Positions 9,235 through 17,774 of a stretch of DNA of 64,000 bases are shown here, one piece after another. The translations under genes and the position numbers were made by a program. Source of the stretch: Hydrogenophaga intermedia (lineage in GTDB: Bacteria > Pseudomonadota > Gammaproteobacteria > Burkholderiales > Burkholderiaceae_C); contig NZ_JAMBNO010000001.1 of NCBI RefSeq assembly GCF_023715105.1, forward strand, positions 283,761 through 347,760, read 5' to 3'. The notes under the pieces were generated by a model, which was not told the origin of the DNA, searched no databases, and saw only the letters and a program-made list of their open reading frames with translations. Positions within the stretch are counted from its first letter, which is position 1, and every line of letters starts with the position of its first letter.

Positions 9235-11319
9235 ATGGCCGACGAAGCGCATTCCGAACAATTGCTGGGCGAGGTGGCGGCGCTGCCCGCGCTGCCGGGT
9301 GTCTACCGCTACTTCGACGCCCAGGGCCAGCTGCTCTACGTGGGCAAGGCGCGCAACCTCAAGAAGCGCGTGTCGAGCTACTTCCAGAAGAACCACGACG
9401 GCACGCGCATCGGGCACATGGTGAGCCGCATCGTGCGGCTGGAGACCACCGTGGTGCGCAGCGAAGCCGAGGCGCTGCTGCTCGAGAACAACCTCATCAA
9501 GACGCTCAACCCGCGGTTCAACATCCTGTTCCGTGACGACAAGAGCTACCCCTACCTCAAGATCACCGGCACGCGCGACGCCGCGCGTTCGGCCGGGCGC
9601 AGCACCACGCCGGCCACCCTGTTTCCGCGCATGGCCTATTACCGCGGTGCGGTGGACAAGCGCCACAGCTACTACGGCCCGTACCCCAGCGCCTGGGCGG
9701 TGAAGGAATCCATCCAGCTGCTGCAGAAGGTGTTCAAGCTGCGCACCTGCGAGGACACGGTGTTCGCCAACCGCACGCGGCCTTGCCTGCTGTACCAGAT
9801 CAAGCGCTGCAGCGGCCCCTGCGTGGACCTGATTCACCAAGCCGATTACCTGCACGACGTCGCCAACGCCGAGCGCTTCCTGCGGGGTGAAACGCAGGCC
9901 GTGCTGCAGGCGCTGGAGCAACGCATGCTGGCGCACAGCGAGAAGCTGGAGTTTGAGCAGGCGGCCGAGATCCGCAACCAGATGACGGCGCTCTCGCGCG
10001 TGCTGCACCAGCAGAGCATGGAGACCGGCACCGACCAGGATGTCGACATCCTGGCGGTGAAGGTGCAGGGCGGGCGCGCCTGTGTGAACCTGGCGATGGT
10101 GCGGGGTGGCCGCCACCTGGGCGACCGGCCGTACTTCCCCGCGCACGTGGACGACGCCAGCGCGATCGAGGAACTGCTGTCGCAAGGCGCCGAGGACGCC
10201 GATGTGCACGCGAGCCCGCGGGACGACGCGGCCGCGACCGACCCCGCCGAGCGGACGGCGTTGCGCGTTCTCGAGGCCTTCATCGCCCAGCACTACCTGG
10301 GTGCTCCCATGCCGCCGGTGCTCATCACCAGCCACGCCGTGGGCAAGCCCCTGCTGGAGGCGCTCACCGAACAGACCGGACAGAAGGTGCACGCGCTGCA
10401 CAACCCGCGCGAGCACCGTCGCCGCTGGCTGGAGATGGCACAGCAAAACGCCGGCATCGCGCTTGCACGCCTGCTGGCCGAGGAGGGCAGTCAGCAGGCC
10501 CGCACGCGCGCGCTGGCCGAGGCCTTGCAACTGCCCGACGACGAGCTGGACGCGCTGCGCATCGAATGCTTCGACATCTCGCACACCGCAGGCGAATCCA
10601 CGCAGGCCTCGTGCGTGGTGTTCGAGGCCCACAAACTGCAGAACACCCAGTACCGTCGCTACAAGATCGAGGGCATCACCCCGGGCGATGACTACGCCGC
10701 GATGCGCCAGGTGCTCACGCGGCGCTACGGCCGCATCGCCGAAGCGTTGCGGGCCGAGGCCGGTGAGGGCGCGCTGCCCGCGGCTGCCCCGCCCATCTCA
10801 CCGGCCGAGGTGCAGGGGGAGGTCGAGGTCGTTGACCAGGCCAGCGACAAGATGCCCACGGCCGGGCCGCGCTTGCCCGACATCGTGCTCATCGACGGCG
10901 GCAAAGGCCAGGTGGGTGTGGCCCGCGAGGTGTTCCAGCAACTGGGCCTGGACCTGTCCATCATCGTCGGCGTGGAGAAAGGCCAGGGCCGCAAGGTGGG
11001 GCTGGAAGAACTGGTGTTCGCGGACGGCCGCCCCAAGGTGTACCTGGGCAGCGACTCCGCCGCGCTCATGCTCGTGGCTCAGATCCGCGACGAAGCGCAC
11101 CGCTTCGCCATCACCGGCATGCGCGCCCAGCGCGCCAAGGTGCGCACCGGTGGCAGCCAGCTCGAAGACATCCCCGGTGTCGGCCCCAAGAAGCGCGCCC
11201 GCCTGTTGCAACGCTTCGGCGGCGTGCGCGGCGTGGCTGCGGCGAGTGTGGAGGACCTGGCGACGGTGGAGGGGATATCGAGCGAGCTGGCCGAGACGAT
11301 CTATCGCGCACTGCATTGA
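9235..11319 (+). CDS. uvrC: Excinuclease ABC subunit C
   Basis: UvrC makes both incisions in nucleotide excision repair with UvrAB. An N-terminal GIY-YIG nuclease domain ([22 protein letters not shown], about residues 20-45) is followed by a UVR domain around residues 220-260 ([17 protein letters not shown]), an RNase H-like nuclease half ([23 protein letters not shown]) and C-terminal helix-hairpin-helix motifs ([21 protein letters not shown]). At 694 residues it is longer than the 610 of E. coli. The extra length is mostly an Ala/Pro/Glu-rich insert around residues 500-545 before IVLIDGG and a short one near residues 325-340. The start at 9235 matches the family N-terminus. Confidence 0.96.
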   Translation: MADEAHSEQLLGEVAALPALPGVYRYFDAQGQLLYVGKARNLKKRVSSYFQKNHDGTRIGHMVSRIVRLETTVVRSEAEALLLENNLIKTLNPRFNILFRDDKSYPYLKITGTRDAARSAGRSTTPATLFPRMAYYRGAVDKRHSYYGPYPSAWAVKESIQLLQKVFKLRTCEDTVFANRTRPCLLYQIKRCSGPCVDLIHQADYLHDVANAERFLRGETQAVLQALEQRMLAHSEKLEFEQAAEIRNQMTALSRVLHQQSMETGTDQDVDILAVKVQGGRACVNLAMVRGGRHLGDRPYFPAHVDDASAIEELLSQGAEDADVHASPRDDAAATDPAERTALRVLEAFIAQHYLGAPMPPVLITSHAVGKPLLEALTEQTGQKVHALHNPREHRRRWLEMAQQNAGIALARLLAEEGSQQARTRALAEALQLPDDELDALRIECFDISHTAGESTQASCVVFEAHKLQNTQYRRYKIEGITPGDDYAAMRQVLTRRYGRIAEALRAEAGEGALPAAAPPISPAEVQGEVEVVDQASDKMPTAGPRLPDIVLIDGGKGQVGVAREVFQQLGLDLSIIVGVEKGQGRKVGLEELVFADGRPKVYLGSDSAALMLVAQIRDEAHRFAITGMRAQRAKVRTGGSQLEDIPGVGPKKRARLLQRFGGVRGVAAASVEDLATVEGISSELAETIYRALH

Positions 11320-11357
11320 TGGATCGCCGCTTGCAGGCCACCCCGCATAATCCCCCC

Positions 11358-11927
11358 ATGTTCTTCAACCTCCCCACCCTGCTGACCTGGGCCCGCATCG
11401 TGGCCATTCCGCTGATCGTGGGGGTGTTCTATCTGGACTCGCTCTCGCCAGTGGAGCAAAACGTCATCGCCACCGCGATGTTCATCGTCTTTGCGCTGAC
11501 CGATTGGGCCGACGGCTACCTGGCGCGCAAGCTCAACCAGACCTCGGCCTTTGGTGCCTTCCTCGACCCGGTGGCCGACAAGTTTCTGGTGTGCGCGAGC
11601 CTGCTGGTGCTGGTGCACATGGACCGCGCAGACGTGTTCGCGGCGCTCATCATCATCGGCCGCGAGATCGCGATCTCCTCACTGCGCGAGTGGATGGCCA
11701 TCATCGGCGCCACCAAGAGCGTGGCGGTGCACATGATCGGCAAGGTCAAGACCATGGTGCAGATGATTGCCATTCCCTTCCTGCTGTACGACGGCCGCCT
11801 GCTCGGCCTGGTCGACACGCGCCTGTGGGGCAGTTGGCTGTTGTGGATCTCGGCCGTCCTCACGGTGTGGTCCATGGTTTATTACCTGCAGAAGGCCATT
11901 CCCGAGATCCGTGCGCGCTCGCGCTGA
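11358..11927 (+). CDS. pgsA: CDP-diacylglycerol--glycerol-3-phosphate 3-phosphatidyltransferase
   Basis: This inner-membrane enzyme condenses CDP-diacylglycerol with glycerol-3-phosphate to give phosphatidylglycerol phosphate, the committed step to phosphatidylglycerol and cardiolipin. The CDP-alcohol phosphotransferase signature D-x2-D-G-x2-A-R-x8-G-x3-D-x3-D is complete (DWADGYLAR...GAFLDPVAD, about residues 52-78). It has 189 residues and several hydrophobic helices. The ATG at 11358 begins MFFNLPTLLTWARI, typical of PgsA. It follows uvrC by 38 bases, an arrangement also common in other proteobacteria. Confidence 0.96.
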   Translation: MFFNLPTLLTWARIVAIPLIVGVFYLDSLSPVEQNVIATAMFIVFALTDWADGYLARKLNQTSAFGAFLDPVADKFLVCASLLVLVHMDRADVFAALIIIGREIAISSLREWMAIIGATKSVAVHMIGKVKTMVQMIAIPFLLYDGRLLGLVDTRLWGSWLLWISAVLTVWSMVYYLQKAIPEIRARSR

Positions 11928-11937
11928 CCCTGCTTCC

Positions 11938-12837
11938 GTGACCGCTTCCCCGCAAAACAACGGCTGGCTGCGCGCCATGCCCTGGGTGTTCGTGCTGATC
12001 TGGAGCACGGGCTTCATCGTCGCGCGCTACGGCATGCCGCACGCACCGCCGCTGTCGTTCCTGGCCATGCGCTATGCGCTGTCCATCCTGTGTTTCCTGC
12101 CGTGGATCGTGTGGGCCGGCGTGAAGTGGCCCACCAGCCGCGCCCAATGGCTGCACCTGTCGGTGGTGGGCGTGCTCATGCACGCGGGCTACCTGGGCGG
12201 CGTGTGGGCCGCGGTGAAGGCGGGCATGGGTTCGGGTCTGTCGGCGCTCATCGTGGGGTTGCAGCCGGTGCTGACCGCCATCTGGCTCAGCACCATGGGG
12301 GGCGCTCAGGGGCAGGTGTCGCGCCGGCAATGGCTGGGGTTGCTGCTGGGCTTTGCCGGCCTGGTGCTGGTGGTGTGGCGCAAGCTGGTGGAGGGCTCCC
12401 CGGGCGACCAGGCCAACGCTGAGAACCTCGCCTACGCGGTGTTCGCGCTGTTTGCCATCACCGCGGGCACGCTGTACCAGAAGCGCCATGTGCAGGCGTG
12501 CGATGTGCGCACAGCGAACACGGTGCAGCTCATCGCGGCCTTCATCGTGACCTTGCCGTTGGCGCTGCTGGAGGCCGAATCCATGCGCTTCACCGGTGAG
12601 TTCATGGGTGCGATGGCATGGTCGGTGCTCGGGCTCACGCTGGGGGGCAGTTCGCTGCTGTACATGCTCATCCAGCGTGGCGCCGCGGCCAGCGTGGCCA
12701 GCCTCATGTACCTGGTGCCGCCGTGCACGGCGCTCATGGCCTGGCTGCTGTTCGGCGAGCCGATCACCGCGCTCACGGTGGCCGGCATCGCACTCACGGC
12801 CTTCGGCGTGAGCCTGGTCGTGCGCGCGCCGCGCTAG
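11938..12837 (+). CDS. DMT superfamily permease (EamA domains)
   Basis: A drug/metabolite transporter of about 299 residues with two EamA repeats of five helices each. The first begins MPWVFVLIWSTGFIVARYG; the second contains LGGSSLLYMLIQRGAAASVASLMYLVPP. The GTG at 11938, ten bases after pgsA, is the best start by spacing; the ATG at 11977 would remove the short cytoplasmic leader. Substrate is unknown. The 3' end overlaps the convergent LysR gene by 44 bases. Confidence 0.85.
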   Translation: MTASPQNNGWLRAMPWVFVLIWSTGFIVARYGMPHAPPLSFLAMRYALSILCFLPWIVWAGVKWPTSRAQWLHLSVVGVLMHAGYLGGVWAAVKAGMGSGLSALIVGLQPVLTAIWLSTMGGAQGQVSRRQWLGLLLGFAGLVLVVWRKLVEGSPGDQANAENLAYAVFALFAITAGTLYQKRHVQACDVRTANTVQLIAAFIVTLPLALLEAESMRFTGEFMGAMAWSVLGLTLGGSSLLYMLIQRGAAASVASLMYLVPPCTALMAWLLFGEPITALTVAGIALTAFGVSLVVRAPR

Positions 12838-13765
12838 GCACCAGCCGCCAGGGCTCGCTGCGAAAGGCCTCGGTCAGAGCGGCCACCAGCAGCTGGATGC
12901 GCCTGGGCGATTGCGCTCGCCAGGGCGCAAGCCAGTGGATGTCGGCGTCGCGGTGGCTCCAGTCGGGCAGCACGTGCACCAGCGCGCCGCTGGCGATCTG
13001 GTGCGCGACGTCCCACAGGCTGCGCAGCATGATGCCGTGGCCGGCCAGGCACCAGTCGCGCACGAGCTCGCCCGAGTTGCTCGACAAGGGGCCCGCGATC
13101 GTGATGCGTTGAACCTCGGCATGGCCCTCGCGCTGCAACGCCCAGTGGTCGTGGCGGTGGGGGCCGGCGTCGGTGTGCTCGCGCACCACCAGGCAATGGT
13201 GCATGGTCAGGTCTTCCAGGCTTTGTGGTTCGCCGTGCACCGCCAGGTAGGCGGGGGAGGCCACCAGCACGCGCCGGTTCGGCGCCAGCCGACGCGACAC
13301 CCATTCGCCCGCCCGTTGGTGTGGTGCGCTCCAGAGCCACACCGCACCATCCAGCCCTTCGCCGGCCAGATCAGGCAGCCGATCGGTGAGTTGCAACTGG
13401 ACCGACACCGCCGGGTGTTGCGCCTGAAATCGCGCCAACACCGGGCCCAGCCACAGGCGACCGAAACCGAAGGTGGCGACAAGGCGGATCGGCCCGGCGG
13501 GCTCGGCCTGGCGTTCGCGCAACTCGGTCTCCAGCGACTCGAAACCGCGAAGCAGCTCGGCAGCGCGCAGCGACAGCGTCTCTCCCTCCGCCGTGGCGCT
13601 CACCCGGCGCGTGGTGCGCTGGAACAGGCGCACGCCCAGCGAGGCCTCCAGGCCCGCGAGCCGGCGCGTGATGGCCGAGGGCGTGAGCCCCAGCACCTGC
13701 GCCGCCTGCGCCAGGCTGCCGTGCTGGTGCACCGCATGCACCACCTCCAGATCGGTGCGGTCCAT
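12794..13765 (-). CDS. LysR-family transcriptional regulator
   Basis: A 323-residue LysR-type regulator. An N-terminal winged helix-turn-helix (residues 1-60: LEVVHAVHQHGSLAQAAQVLGLTPSAITRRLAGLE) precedes a periplasmic-binding-like effector domain starting near IRLVATFGFGRLWLGP. It diverges from the tartrate/D-malate dehydrogenase gene, with 86 bases between the two starts. By the usual LysR arrangement it probably controls that gene with the substrate as inducer. A 7-bp perfect inverted repeat lies in the gap (13781-13804). The C-terminal tail is arginine-rich and overlaps the DMT permease end. Confidence 0.9.
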   Translation of the reverse strand: MDRTDLEVVHAVHQHGSLAQAAQVLGLTPSAITRRLAGLEASLGVRLFQRTTRRVSATAEGETLSLRAAELLRGFESLETELRERQAEPAGPIRLVATFGFGRLWLGPVLARFQAQHPAVSVQLQLTDRLPDLAGEGLDGAVWLWSAPHQRAGEWVSRRLAPNRRVLVASPAYLAVHGEPQSLEDLTMHHCLVVREHTDAGPHRHDHWALQREGHAEVQRITIAGPLSSNSGELVRDWCLAGHGIMLRSLWDVAHQIASGALVHVLPDWSHRDADIHWLAPWRAQSPRRIQLLVAALTEAFRSEPWRLVPSAARARPGSRRRP

Positions 13766-13780
13766 TCATTGCTCCAGGTT

Positions 13781-13804
13781 CAATAATGAATGGACGAATT
13801 ATTG
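13781..13804. promoter_or_regulatory. Candidate LysR operator between lysR and ttuC/dmlA-like gene
   Basis: CAATAAT at 13781-13787 and ATTATTG at 13798-13804 form a perfect 7-bp inverted repeat with a 10-base spacer. It sits 16 bases upstream of the lysR start codon and 47 upstream of the dehydrogenase start. The AT-rich dyad stands out from the high-GC surroundings and fits the LysR recognition dyad geometry. Confidence 0.55.
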
Positions 13805-13851
13805 CGAATGAAACCGATACAGTGCGTGTCAAGCCATTCAGGAGAACCACC

Positions 13852-14937
13852 ATGAGCAAACACCGCATCGCCGTCATCGCTGGCGACGGCATCGGCACCG
13901 AAGTCATGCCCGAGGGCCTGCGCGCCATGGAAGCCGCGGCCTCGCGCTTCAACATCGACCTGCAGTTCGACCACTTCGACTTCAGCAGTTGCGATTACTT
14001 CGAAAAGCACGGCCAGATGCTGCCCGACGACTGGAAGGACCGCATCGGCGGCCACGATGCCATCTACTTCGGCGCCGTGGGCTGGCCCGACAAGGTCCCC
14101 GACCACGTCTCGCTGTGGGGTTCGCTGCTGCTGTTCCGGCGCGAGTTTGACCAGTACATCAACCTGCGTCCTGCGCGCCTGATGCCCGGCGTGACGGCCC
14201 CCGTGGTGCGCCGCGATGGCTCGCCCCGCCAGCCCGGCGAGATCGACATGGTCATCGTGCGCGAGAACACCGAGGGCGAGTACAGCAGCGTCGGTGGGCG
14301 CATGTACGCGGGCACGCCGCGCGAGATCGTGATCCAGGAAACGGTGATGTCGCGCCACGGCGTGGACCGTGTATTGCGTCACGCTTTCGAGCTCGCGCGC
14401 TCGCGACCGAAGAAGCACCTCACCAGCGCGACCAAAAGCAACGGCATCGCCATCACCATGCCGTACTGGGACGAGCGCGTGGCCGCCATGGCAAAAGAGT
14501 ATCCCGATGTAACGGTGGACAAGTTCCACATCGACATCCTCACCGCCCATTTCGTGCAGCGGCCCGACTTCTTCGATGTCGTGGTGGGCAGCAACCTGTT
14601 CGGCGACATCCTGTCCGACCTCGGCCCAGCCTGCACCGGCACCATCGGCATTGCGCCCAGCGCCAACCTCAACCCGAGCCGCGAACACCCCTCGCTGTTC
14701 GAGCCGGTGCACGGCTCCGCGCCGGACATCGCCGGCAAAGGCATTGCCAACCCGATCGGCCAGATCTGGTGCGGCGCGCTGATGCTCGACTTTCTGGGGC
14801 ACCGGGACGCGCACGATGCCGTGCTGCGCGCGATCGAAGCCGCGCTGCAGCCCGGCAGCGGCGCGCCGCGCACCCCGGACCTGGGAGGCAAGGCCGGCAC
14901 CAGCGACCTCGGCCGCGCGATCGCTTCCCTCATCTGA
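13852..14937 (+). CDS. Tartrate dehydrogenase / D-malate dehydrogenase (decarboxylating)
   Basis: An NAD-dependent beta-decarboxylating dehydrogenase of the isocitrate/isopropylmalate family, 361 residues. The segment FGAVGWPDKVPDHVSLWGSLL and the catalytic stretch DMVIVRENTEGEYSSVGGRMY match the TtuC/DmlA subgroup rather than LeuB. Metal ligands are in SNLFGDILSDLG, and the NAD-binding loop is EPVHGSAPDIAGKGIANP. It probably converts D-malate to pyruvate or oxidises tartrate. The subgroup cannot separate these activities by sequence alone. GGAGA lies 6 bases before the ATG. The LysR gene immediately divergent is the probable activator. Confidence 0.9.
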   Translation: MSKHRIAVIAGDGIGTEVMPEGLRAMEAAASRFNIDLQFDHFDFSSCDYFEKHGQMLPDDWKDRIGGHDAIYFGAVGWPDKVPDHVSLWGSLLLFRREFDQYINLRPARLMPGVTAPVVRRDGSPRQPGEIDMVIVRENTEGEYSSVGGRMYAGTPREIVIQETVMSRHGVDRVLRHAFELARSRPKKHLTSATKSNGIAITMPYWDERVAAMAKEYPDVTVDKFHIDILTAHFVQRPDFFDVVVGSNLFGDILSDLGPACTGTIGIAPSANLNPSREHPSLFEPVHGSAPDIAGKGIANPIGQIWCGALMLDFLGHRDAHDAVLRAIEAALQPGSGAPRTPDLGGKAGTSDLGRAIASLI

Positions 14938-15041
14938 GACGGTTCATGGAAAGTCCGTAGGGCGCGGCGCCCGTTGTCGCGCGTGGGTGCGACTAGAATC
15001 GCCGCTCGCGTGGCCCACGCGCTGCAAAGTCCCGTGTCGTG

Positions 15042-15071
15042 TTGACACGCTCTGCGGCACGTGGGTCTAAT
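15042..15071 (+). promoter_or_regulatory. Sigma-70-type promoter for the HU gene
   Basis: TTGACA at 15042-15047 matches the -35 consensus exactly. It is followed 18 bases later by TCTAAT at 15066-15071, five of six bases of the -10 consensus. The promoter lies about 130 bases upstream of the HU start, leaving a long 5' leader without another gene. Confidence 0.7.
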
Positions 15072-15199
15072 CTTTGGGAGCACGCACCGGTCTGTGAAGC
15101 CGCGGCCTGCGACCCGGGGATGACCGGGCCTTGCCACGCAGCCCTGGCTGCTGGCGGCCCGCCCAACGAACCAACCTATCCATTGAAGAGGGGCTTTTC

Positions 15200-15472
15200 G
15201 TGAACAAAACCGAACTCGTCGAACACATCGCCAAGCACGCCGACATCTCCAAGGCTGCAGCGACGCGCGCTCTGGACTCGACCATCGCCGCCATCCGCAC
15301 CACCCTCAAAAAAGGCGGCACCGTTTCCCTGGTGGGCTTCGGCTCGTTCGGCGTCACCAAACGCCCGGCTCGCAAGGGTCGCAACCCGCGCACCGGCGCC
15401 GAGATTAAAATCAAGGCCGCCAAGGTGCCGAAGTTCCGCCCCGGCAAGGCACTGAAGGACGCGGTCAACTGA
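15200..15472 (+). CDS. hupB: DNA-binding protein HU
   Basis: A 90-residue histone-like protein that bends and compacts DNA. The sequence [20 protein letters not shown] and the DNA-clasping arm [21 protein letters not shown] are classic HU. It starts with GTG at 15200, preceded by GAAGAGGGG as ribosome site. It resembles HU rather than IHF because it lacks the IHF subunit-specific termini; an IHF alpha gene is present separately at 61559. It is followed by tRNA-Val and ppiD, a typical betaproteobacterial order. Confidence 0.95.
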   Translation: MNKTELVEHIAKHADISKAAATRALDSTIAAIRTTLKKGGTVSLVGFGSFGVTKRPARKGRNPRTGAEIKIKAAKVPKFRPGKALKDAVN

Positions 15473-15491
15473 TCCGCACGCCAAAGCACAT

Positions 15492-15567
15492 GGGTGCTTA
15501 GCTCAGTCGGTAGAGCGGCGCCCTTACAAGGCGTAGGTCGGCGGTTCGACCCCGTCAGCACCCACCA
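15492..15567 (+). tRNA. tRNA-Val (anticodon TAC)
   Basis: Full cloverleaf of 76 bases with CCA encoded. Acceptor GGGTGCT pairs with AGCACCC. The anticodon arm GCGCC-CTTACAA-GGCGT places TAC at positions 34-36, reading GTA. The T-arm has the usual GTTCGA-type loop. Confidence 0.97.
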
Positions 15568-15570
15568 AGA

Positions 15571-15598
15571 AAAAGGCGAACGAGGGTTCGCCTTTTTT
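15571..15598 (+). terminator. Rho-independent terminator after tRNA-Val
   Basis: AAAAGGCGAAC at 15571-15581 pairs with GTTCGCCTTTT at 15586-15596 around GAGG. The right arm runs into a T-tract, so it should end the HU/tRNA-Val transcript before ppiD. Confidence 0.85.
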
Positions 15599-15648
15599 GT
15601 TGTCCGTCAGAATCCGGCGTTTGCACCAGCCATCACAGGGTATCCCGC

Positions 15649-17577
15649 ATGTTCGACCTCATCCGCGATCGCAAGAAGTTCCTCATGGGCTTCCTGTTGA
15701 TCCTGATCATTCCGTCCTTCGTGTTGTTCGGCGTCGAGGGCTACACGCGTTTCAGCGAAGGCGGCGAGGCGGTGGCCACGGTGGACGGCAAGGACATCAA
15801 GCGCGCCGAGTGGGATCTGGCCCACCGCCAGGAGGCACAGCGCCTGCGCGAAATGCTGCCCTCGATCGACCCGGCGCTGCTCGACAGCGAGCAGGCCCGC
15901 TACGAAAGCCTGGAGCGCCTGGTACGCCAGCGGGTGCTCGCCACGGCAGCCAACAAGCTCAATGTGTTCACCACCGACCAGCGCCTGGCGCGCGAGTTGC
16001 AGCAGAACCAGGCCATTGCCGCGCTGCGCAAGCCCGACGGCACGCTCGACGTCGAGGCCTATCGCCAGTTGCTGGCCCGCCAGGGCATGACGCCCGAGAT
16101 GTTCGAGGCATCGGTGCGGGCCGATCTCTCGCAGCGCCAGGTGGTGCAGGGCGTGCAGGGCTCGGGCCTCGCGTCCACGGCCATGGCCCGCGCCACGCTC
16201 AACGCCTTCTTCGAGCAGCGCGAGGTGCGCGTCAAGACCTTCGCCGCGAGCGACTTTGCATCGCGCGTGAACCCCAGCGAGGCCGACATCGAAGCCTTCT
16301 ACAAGGACAACGCCGCGCTGTTCCAGGCACCCGAGCAGGCCGACATCGAATACCTCGTGCTCGACGCAGCCGCGCTGCAGCAGGGCATCACGCTCAGCGA
16401 GGCCGACCTGCGCAGCTACTACGACCAGAACGCCGCCCAACTCAGCGGGGCTGAGGAGCGCCGCGCCAGCCACATCCTGCTCACCGTGCCGCAGGGTGCC
16501 ACGCCCGAGCAGAAGGCCGAAGTGCGCAGCAAGGCAGAAGGCCTGCTTGCGCAGGTCAAGTCCGATCCGGCGAAGTTTGCCGAGCTGGCCAAGGCCAACT
16601 CGCAGGACCCGGGCTCCGCAGCCAACGGCGGCGACCTCGACTTCTTCGGTCGCGGCGCCATGGTGGCTCCGTTCGAGCAGGCCGTGTTTGCCATGACCAA
16701 GGGCCAGATCTCCGACATCGTGGAAACCGACTTCGGTTTCCACATCATCCAGCTCACCGACATCAAGGCGCCACCCGTGAAGCCTTTCGCCGAGGTGCGC
16801 GCGCAGATCGAGGCCCAGCTCAAGCAGCAGCAGGCGCAGCGGCAGTTTGCCGAGGCGGCCGACACCTTCAGCAACATGGTCTACGAACAGGCCGACAGCC
16901 TGCAGCCCACGGCCGAGCGCCTGAAGCTGCCGGTGCAGACCGCCAAGGGCGTGCTGCGCACACCGGCCCCGGGCCAGCAAGGTGTGCTGACCAACGCGCG
17001 ACTGCTCGAGGCGTTGTTCGCGCCGGAGGCCATCAGCTCGAAACGCAACACCGAGGCCATCGAAACCGGCAGCAGCCAGCTGGTGGCCGCGCGCATCGTC
17101 GAGCACCGCCCGGCACGCACGCAACCGCTGGCCGAGGTACGTGAGCAGGTGCGTCAGCGCCTGGTGGCCCAGCGCTCGGCCGAACTGGCCCGCGAGGAAG
17201 GCGAGAAGCAACTGGCCGCCTGGCGTGGCGGTGCCGATGCCGCCGCGCTCGGCAACGCTGTCACCGTCTCGCGCGAATCGGCGCAGAACCTCGACCCCCG
17301 CGTGCTCGACGCCGCGCTTTCGGCCGACCCCAAGGCCTTGCCGGCCTGGGTGGGTGTTTCGCTCGATGCTCGGGGCTACGCGGTGGTGCAGGTGACCAAG
17401 GTGGTGCCGCGTGGCGACGTGCCCGCGCAGCGCCTGGCCCAGGAGGTGCAACAGGTGAACCAGTGGTGGTCGTCCGCCGAAGGCGAGGCTTACTACGAGA
17501 CGCTGAAGGACCGCTTCAAGGCACGCATCCTGGTGCCGCGCCCGGCTGCCAATGCGGCGCCGACAGCGCAACGCTGA
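15649..17577 (+). CDS. ppiD: Membrane-anchored periplasmic chaperone / peptidyl-prolyl isomerase PpiD
   Basis: A SurA_N-type periplasmic chaperone tethered to the inner membrane. One N-terminal helix (FLMGFLLILIIPSFVLFGV, residues 12-30) is followed by the long helical chaperone region. A single parvulin domain runs from about residue 268 to 370 (RRASHILLTVPQ; AKANSQDPGSAANGGDLDFF; VETDFGFHIIQLTDI), and a helical C-terminus follows. The length of 642 residues is normal. PpiD helps newly exported outer-membrane proteins emerging from SecYEG. Placement between tRNA-Val and tRNA-His is common in this group. The antisense strand is also open over most of its length but carries no recognisable domain. 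Confidence 0.94.
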   Translation: MFDLIRDRKKFLMGFLLILIIPSFVLFGVEGYTRFSEGGEAVATVDGKDIKRAEWDLAHRQEAQRLREMLPSIDPALLDSEQARYESLERLVRQRVLATAANKLNVFTTDQRLARELQQNQAIAALRKPDGTLDVEAYRQLLARQGMTPEMFEASVRADLSQRQVVQGVQGSGLASTAMARATLNAFFEQREVRVKTFAASDFASRVNPSEADIEAFYKDNAALFQAPEQADIEYLVLDAAALQQGITLSEADLRSYYDQNAAQLSGAEERRASHILLTVPQGATPEQKAEVRSKAEGLLAQVKSDPAKFAELAKANSQDPGSAANGGDLDFFGRGAMVAPFEQAVFAMTKGQISDIVETDFGFHIIQLTDIKAPPVKPFAEVRAQIEAQLKQQQAQRQFAEAADTFSNMVYEQADSLQPTAERLKLPVQTAKGVLRTPAPGQQGVLTNARLLEALFAPEAISSKRNTEAIETGSSQLVAARIVEHRPARTQPLAEVREQVRQRLVAQRSAELAREEGEKQLAAWRGGADAAALGNAVTVSRESAQNLDPRVLDAALSADPKALPAWVGVSLDARGYAVVQVTKVVPRGDVPAQRLAQEVQQVNQWWSSAEGEAYYETLKDRFKARILVPRPAANAAPTAQR

Positions 17578-17597
17578 GATGTACCGCGCCCGGACGC

Positions 17598-17603
17598 TAT
17601 AAT
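17598..17603 (+). promoter_or_regulatory. -10 element of tRNA-His promoter
   Basis: A perfect TATAAT lies 12 bases upstream of the tRNA 5' end. A convincing -35 hexamer is not seen 16-18 bases further upstream. Confidence 0.6.
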
Positions 17604-17615
17604 GTGCGGCTTGCG

Positions 17616-17691
17616 GTGGCTGTAGCTCAGTTGGTAGAGTCCCAGATTGTGATTCTGGTTGTCGTGGGTTCGAGTCCCATCAGCCACCCCA
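17616..17691 (+). tRNA. tRNA-His (anticodon GTG)
   Basis: Acceptor GTGGCTG pairs with CAGCCAC, followed by discriminator C and CCA. A G at 17615 provides the extra G-1 opposite C73 that is diagnostic of tRNA-His. The anticodon loop TTGTGAT in stem CCAGA/TCTGG gives GTG. Confidence 0.97.
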
Positions 17692-17715
17692 CCGGATTGC
17701 GCTGACATCAGCGGA

Positions 17716-17749
17716 AAAGCAAAAGGCCCCTCACGGGGCCTTTTGCTTT
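17716..17749. terminator. Bidirectional terminator between tRNA-His and dctM
   Basis: A near-perfect 15-bp stem (arms 17716-17730 and 17735-17749) around TCAC, GC-rich at the tip and A/T-rich at the base. It can serve both the tRNA-His transcript and the leftward TRAP operon, whose last stop codon is at 17775. Confidence 0.85.
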
Positions 17750-17774
17750 GTGGTCAACGTCTCGGCTTCGGCGA

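Noticed and set aside
9184..10632. N-terminal extension of EarP through antisense uvrC
   Set aside because: The extra 480 or so residues are antisense to uvrC motifs. The EarP family start is at 9183.
15607..17571. 654-residue antisense frame opposite ppiD
   Set aside because: Same shadow effect; the plus strand encodes a well-recognised PpiD protein, and the minus frame has low complexity only.
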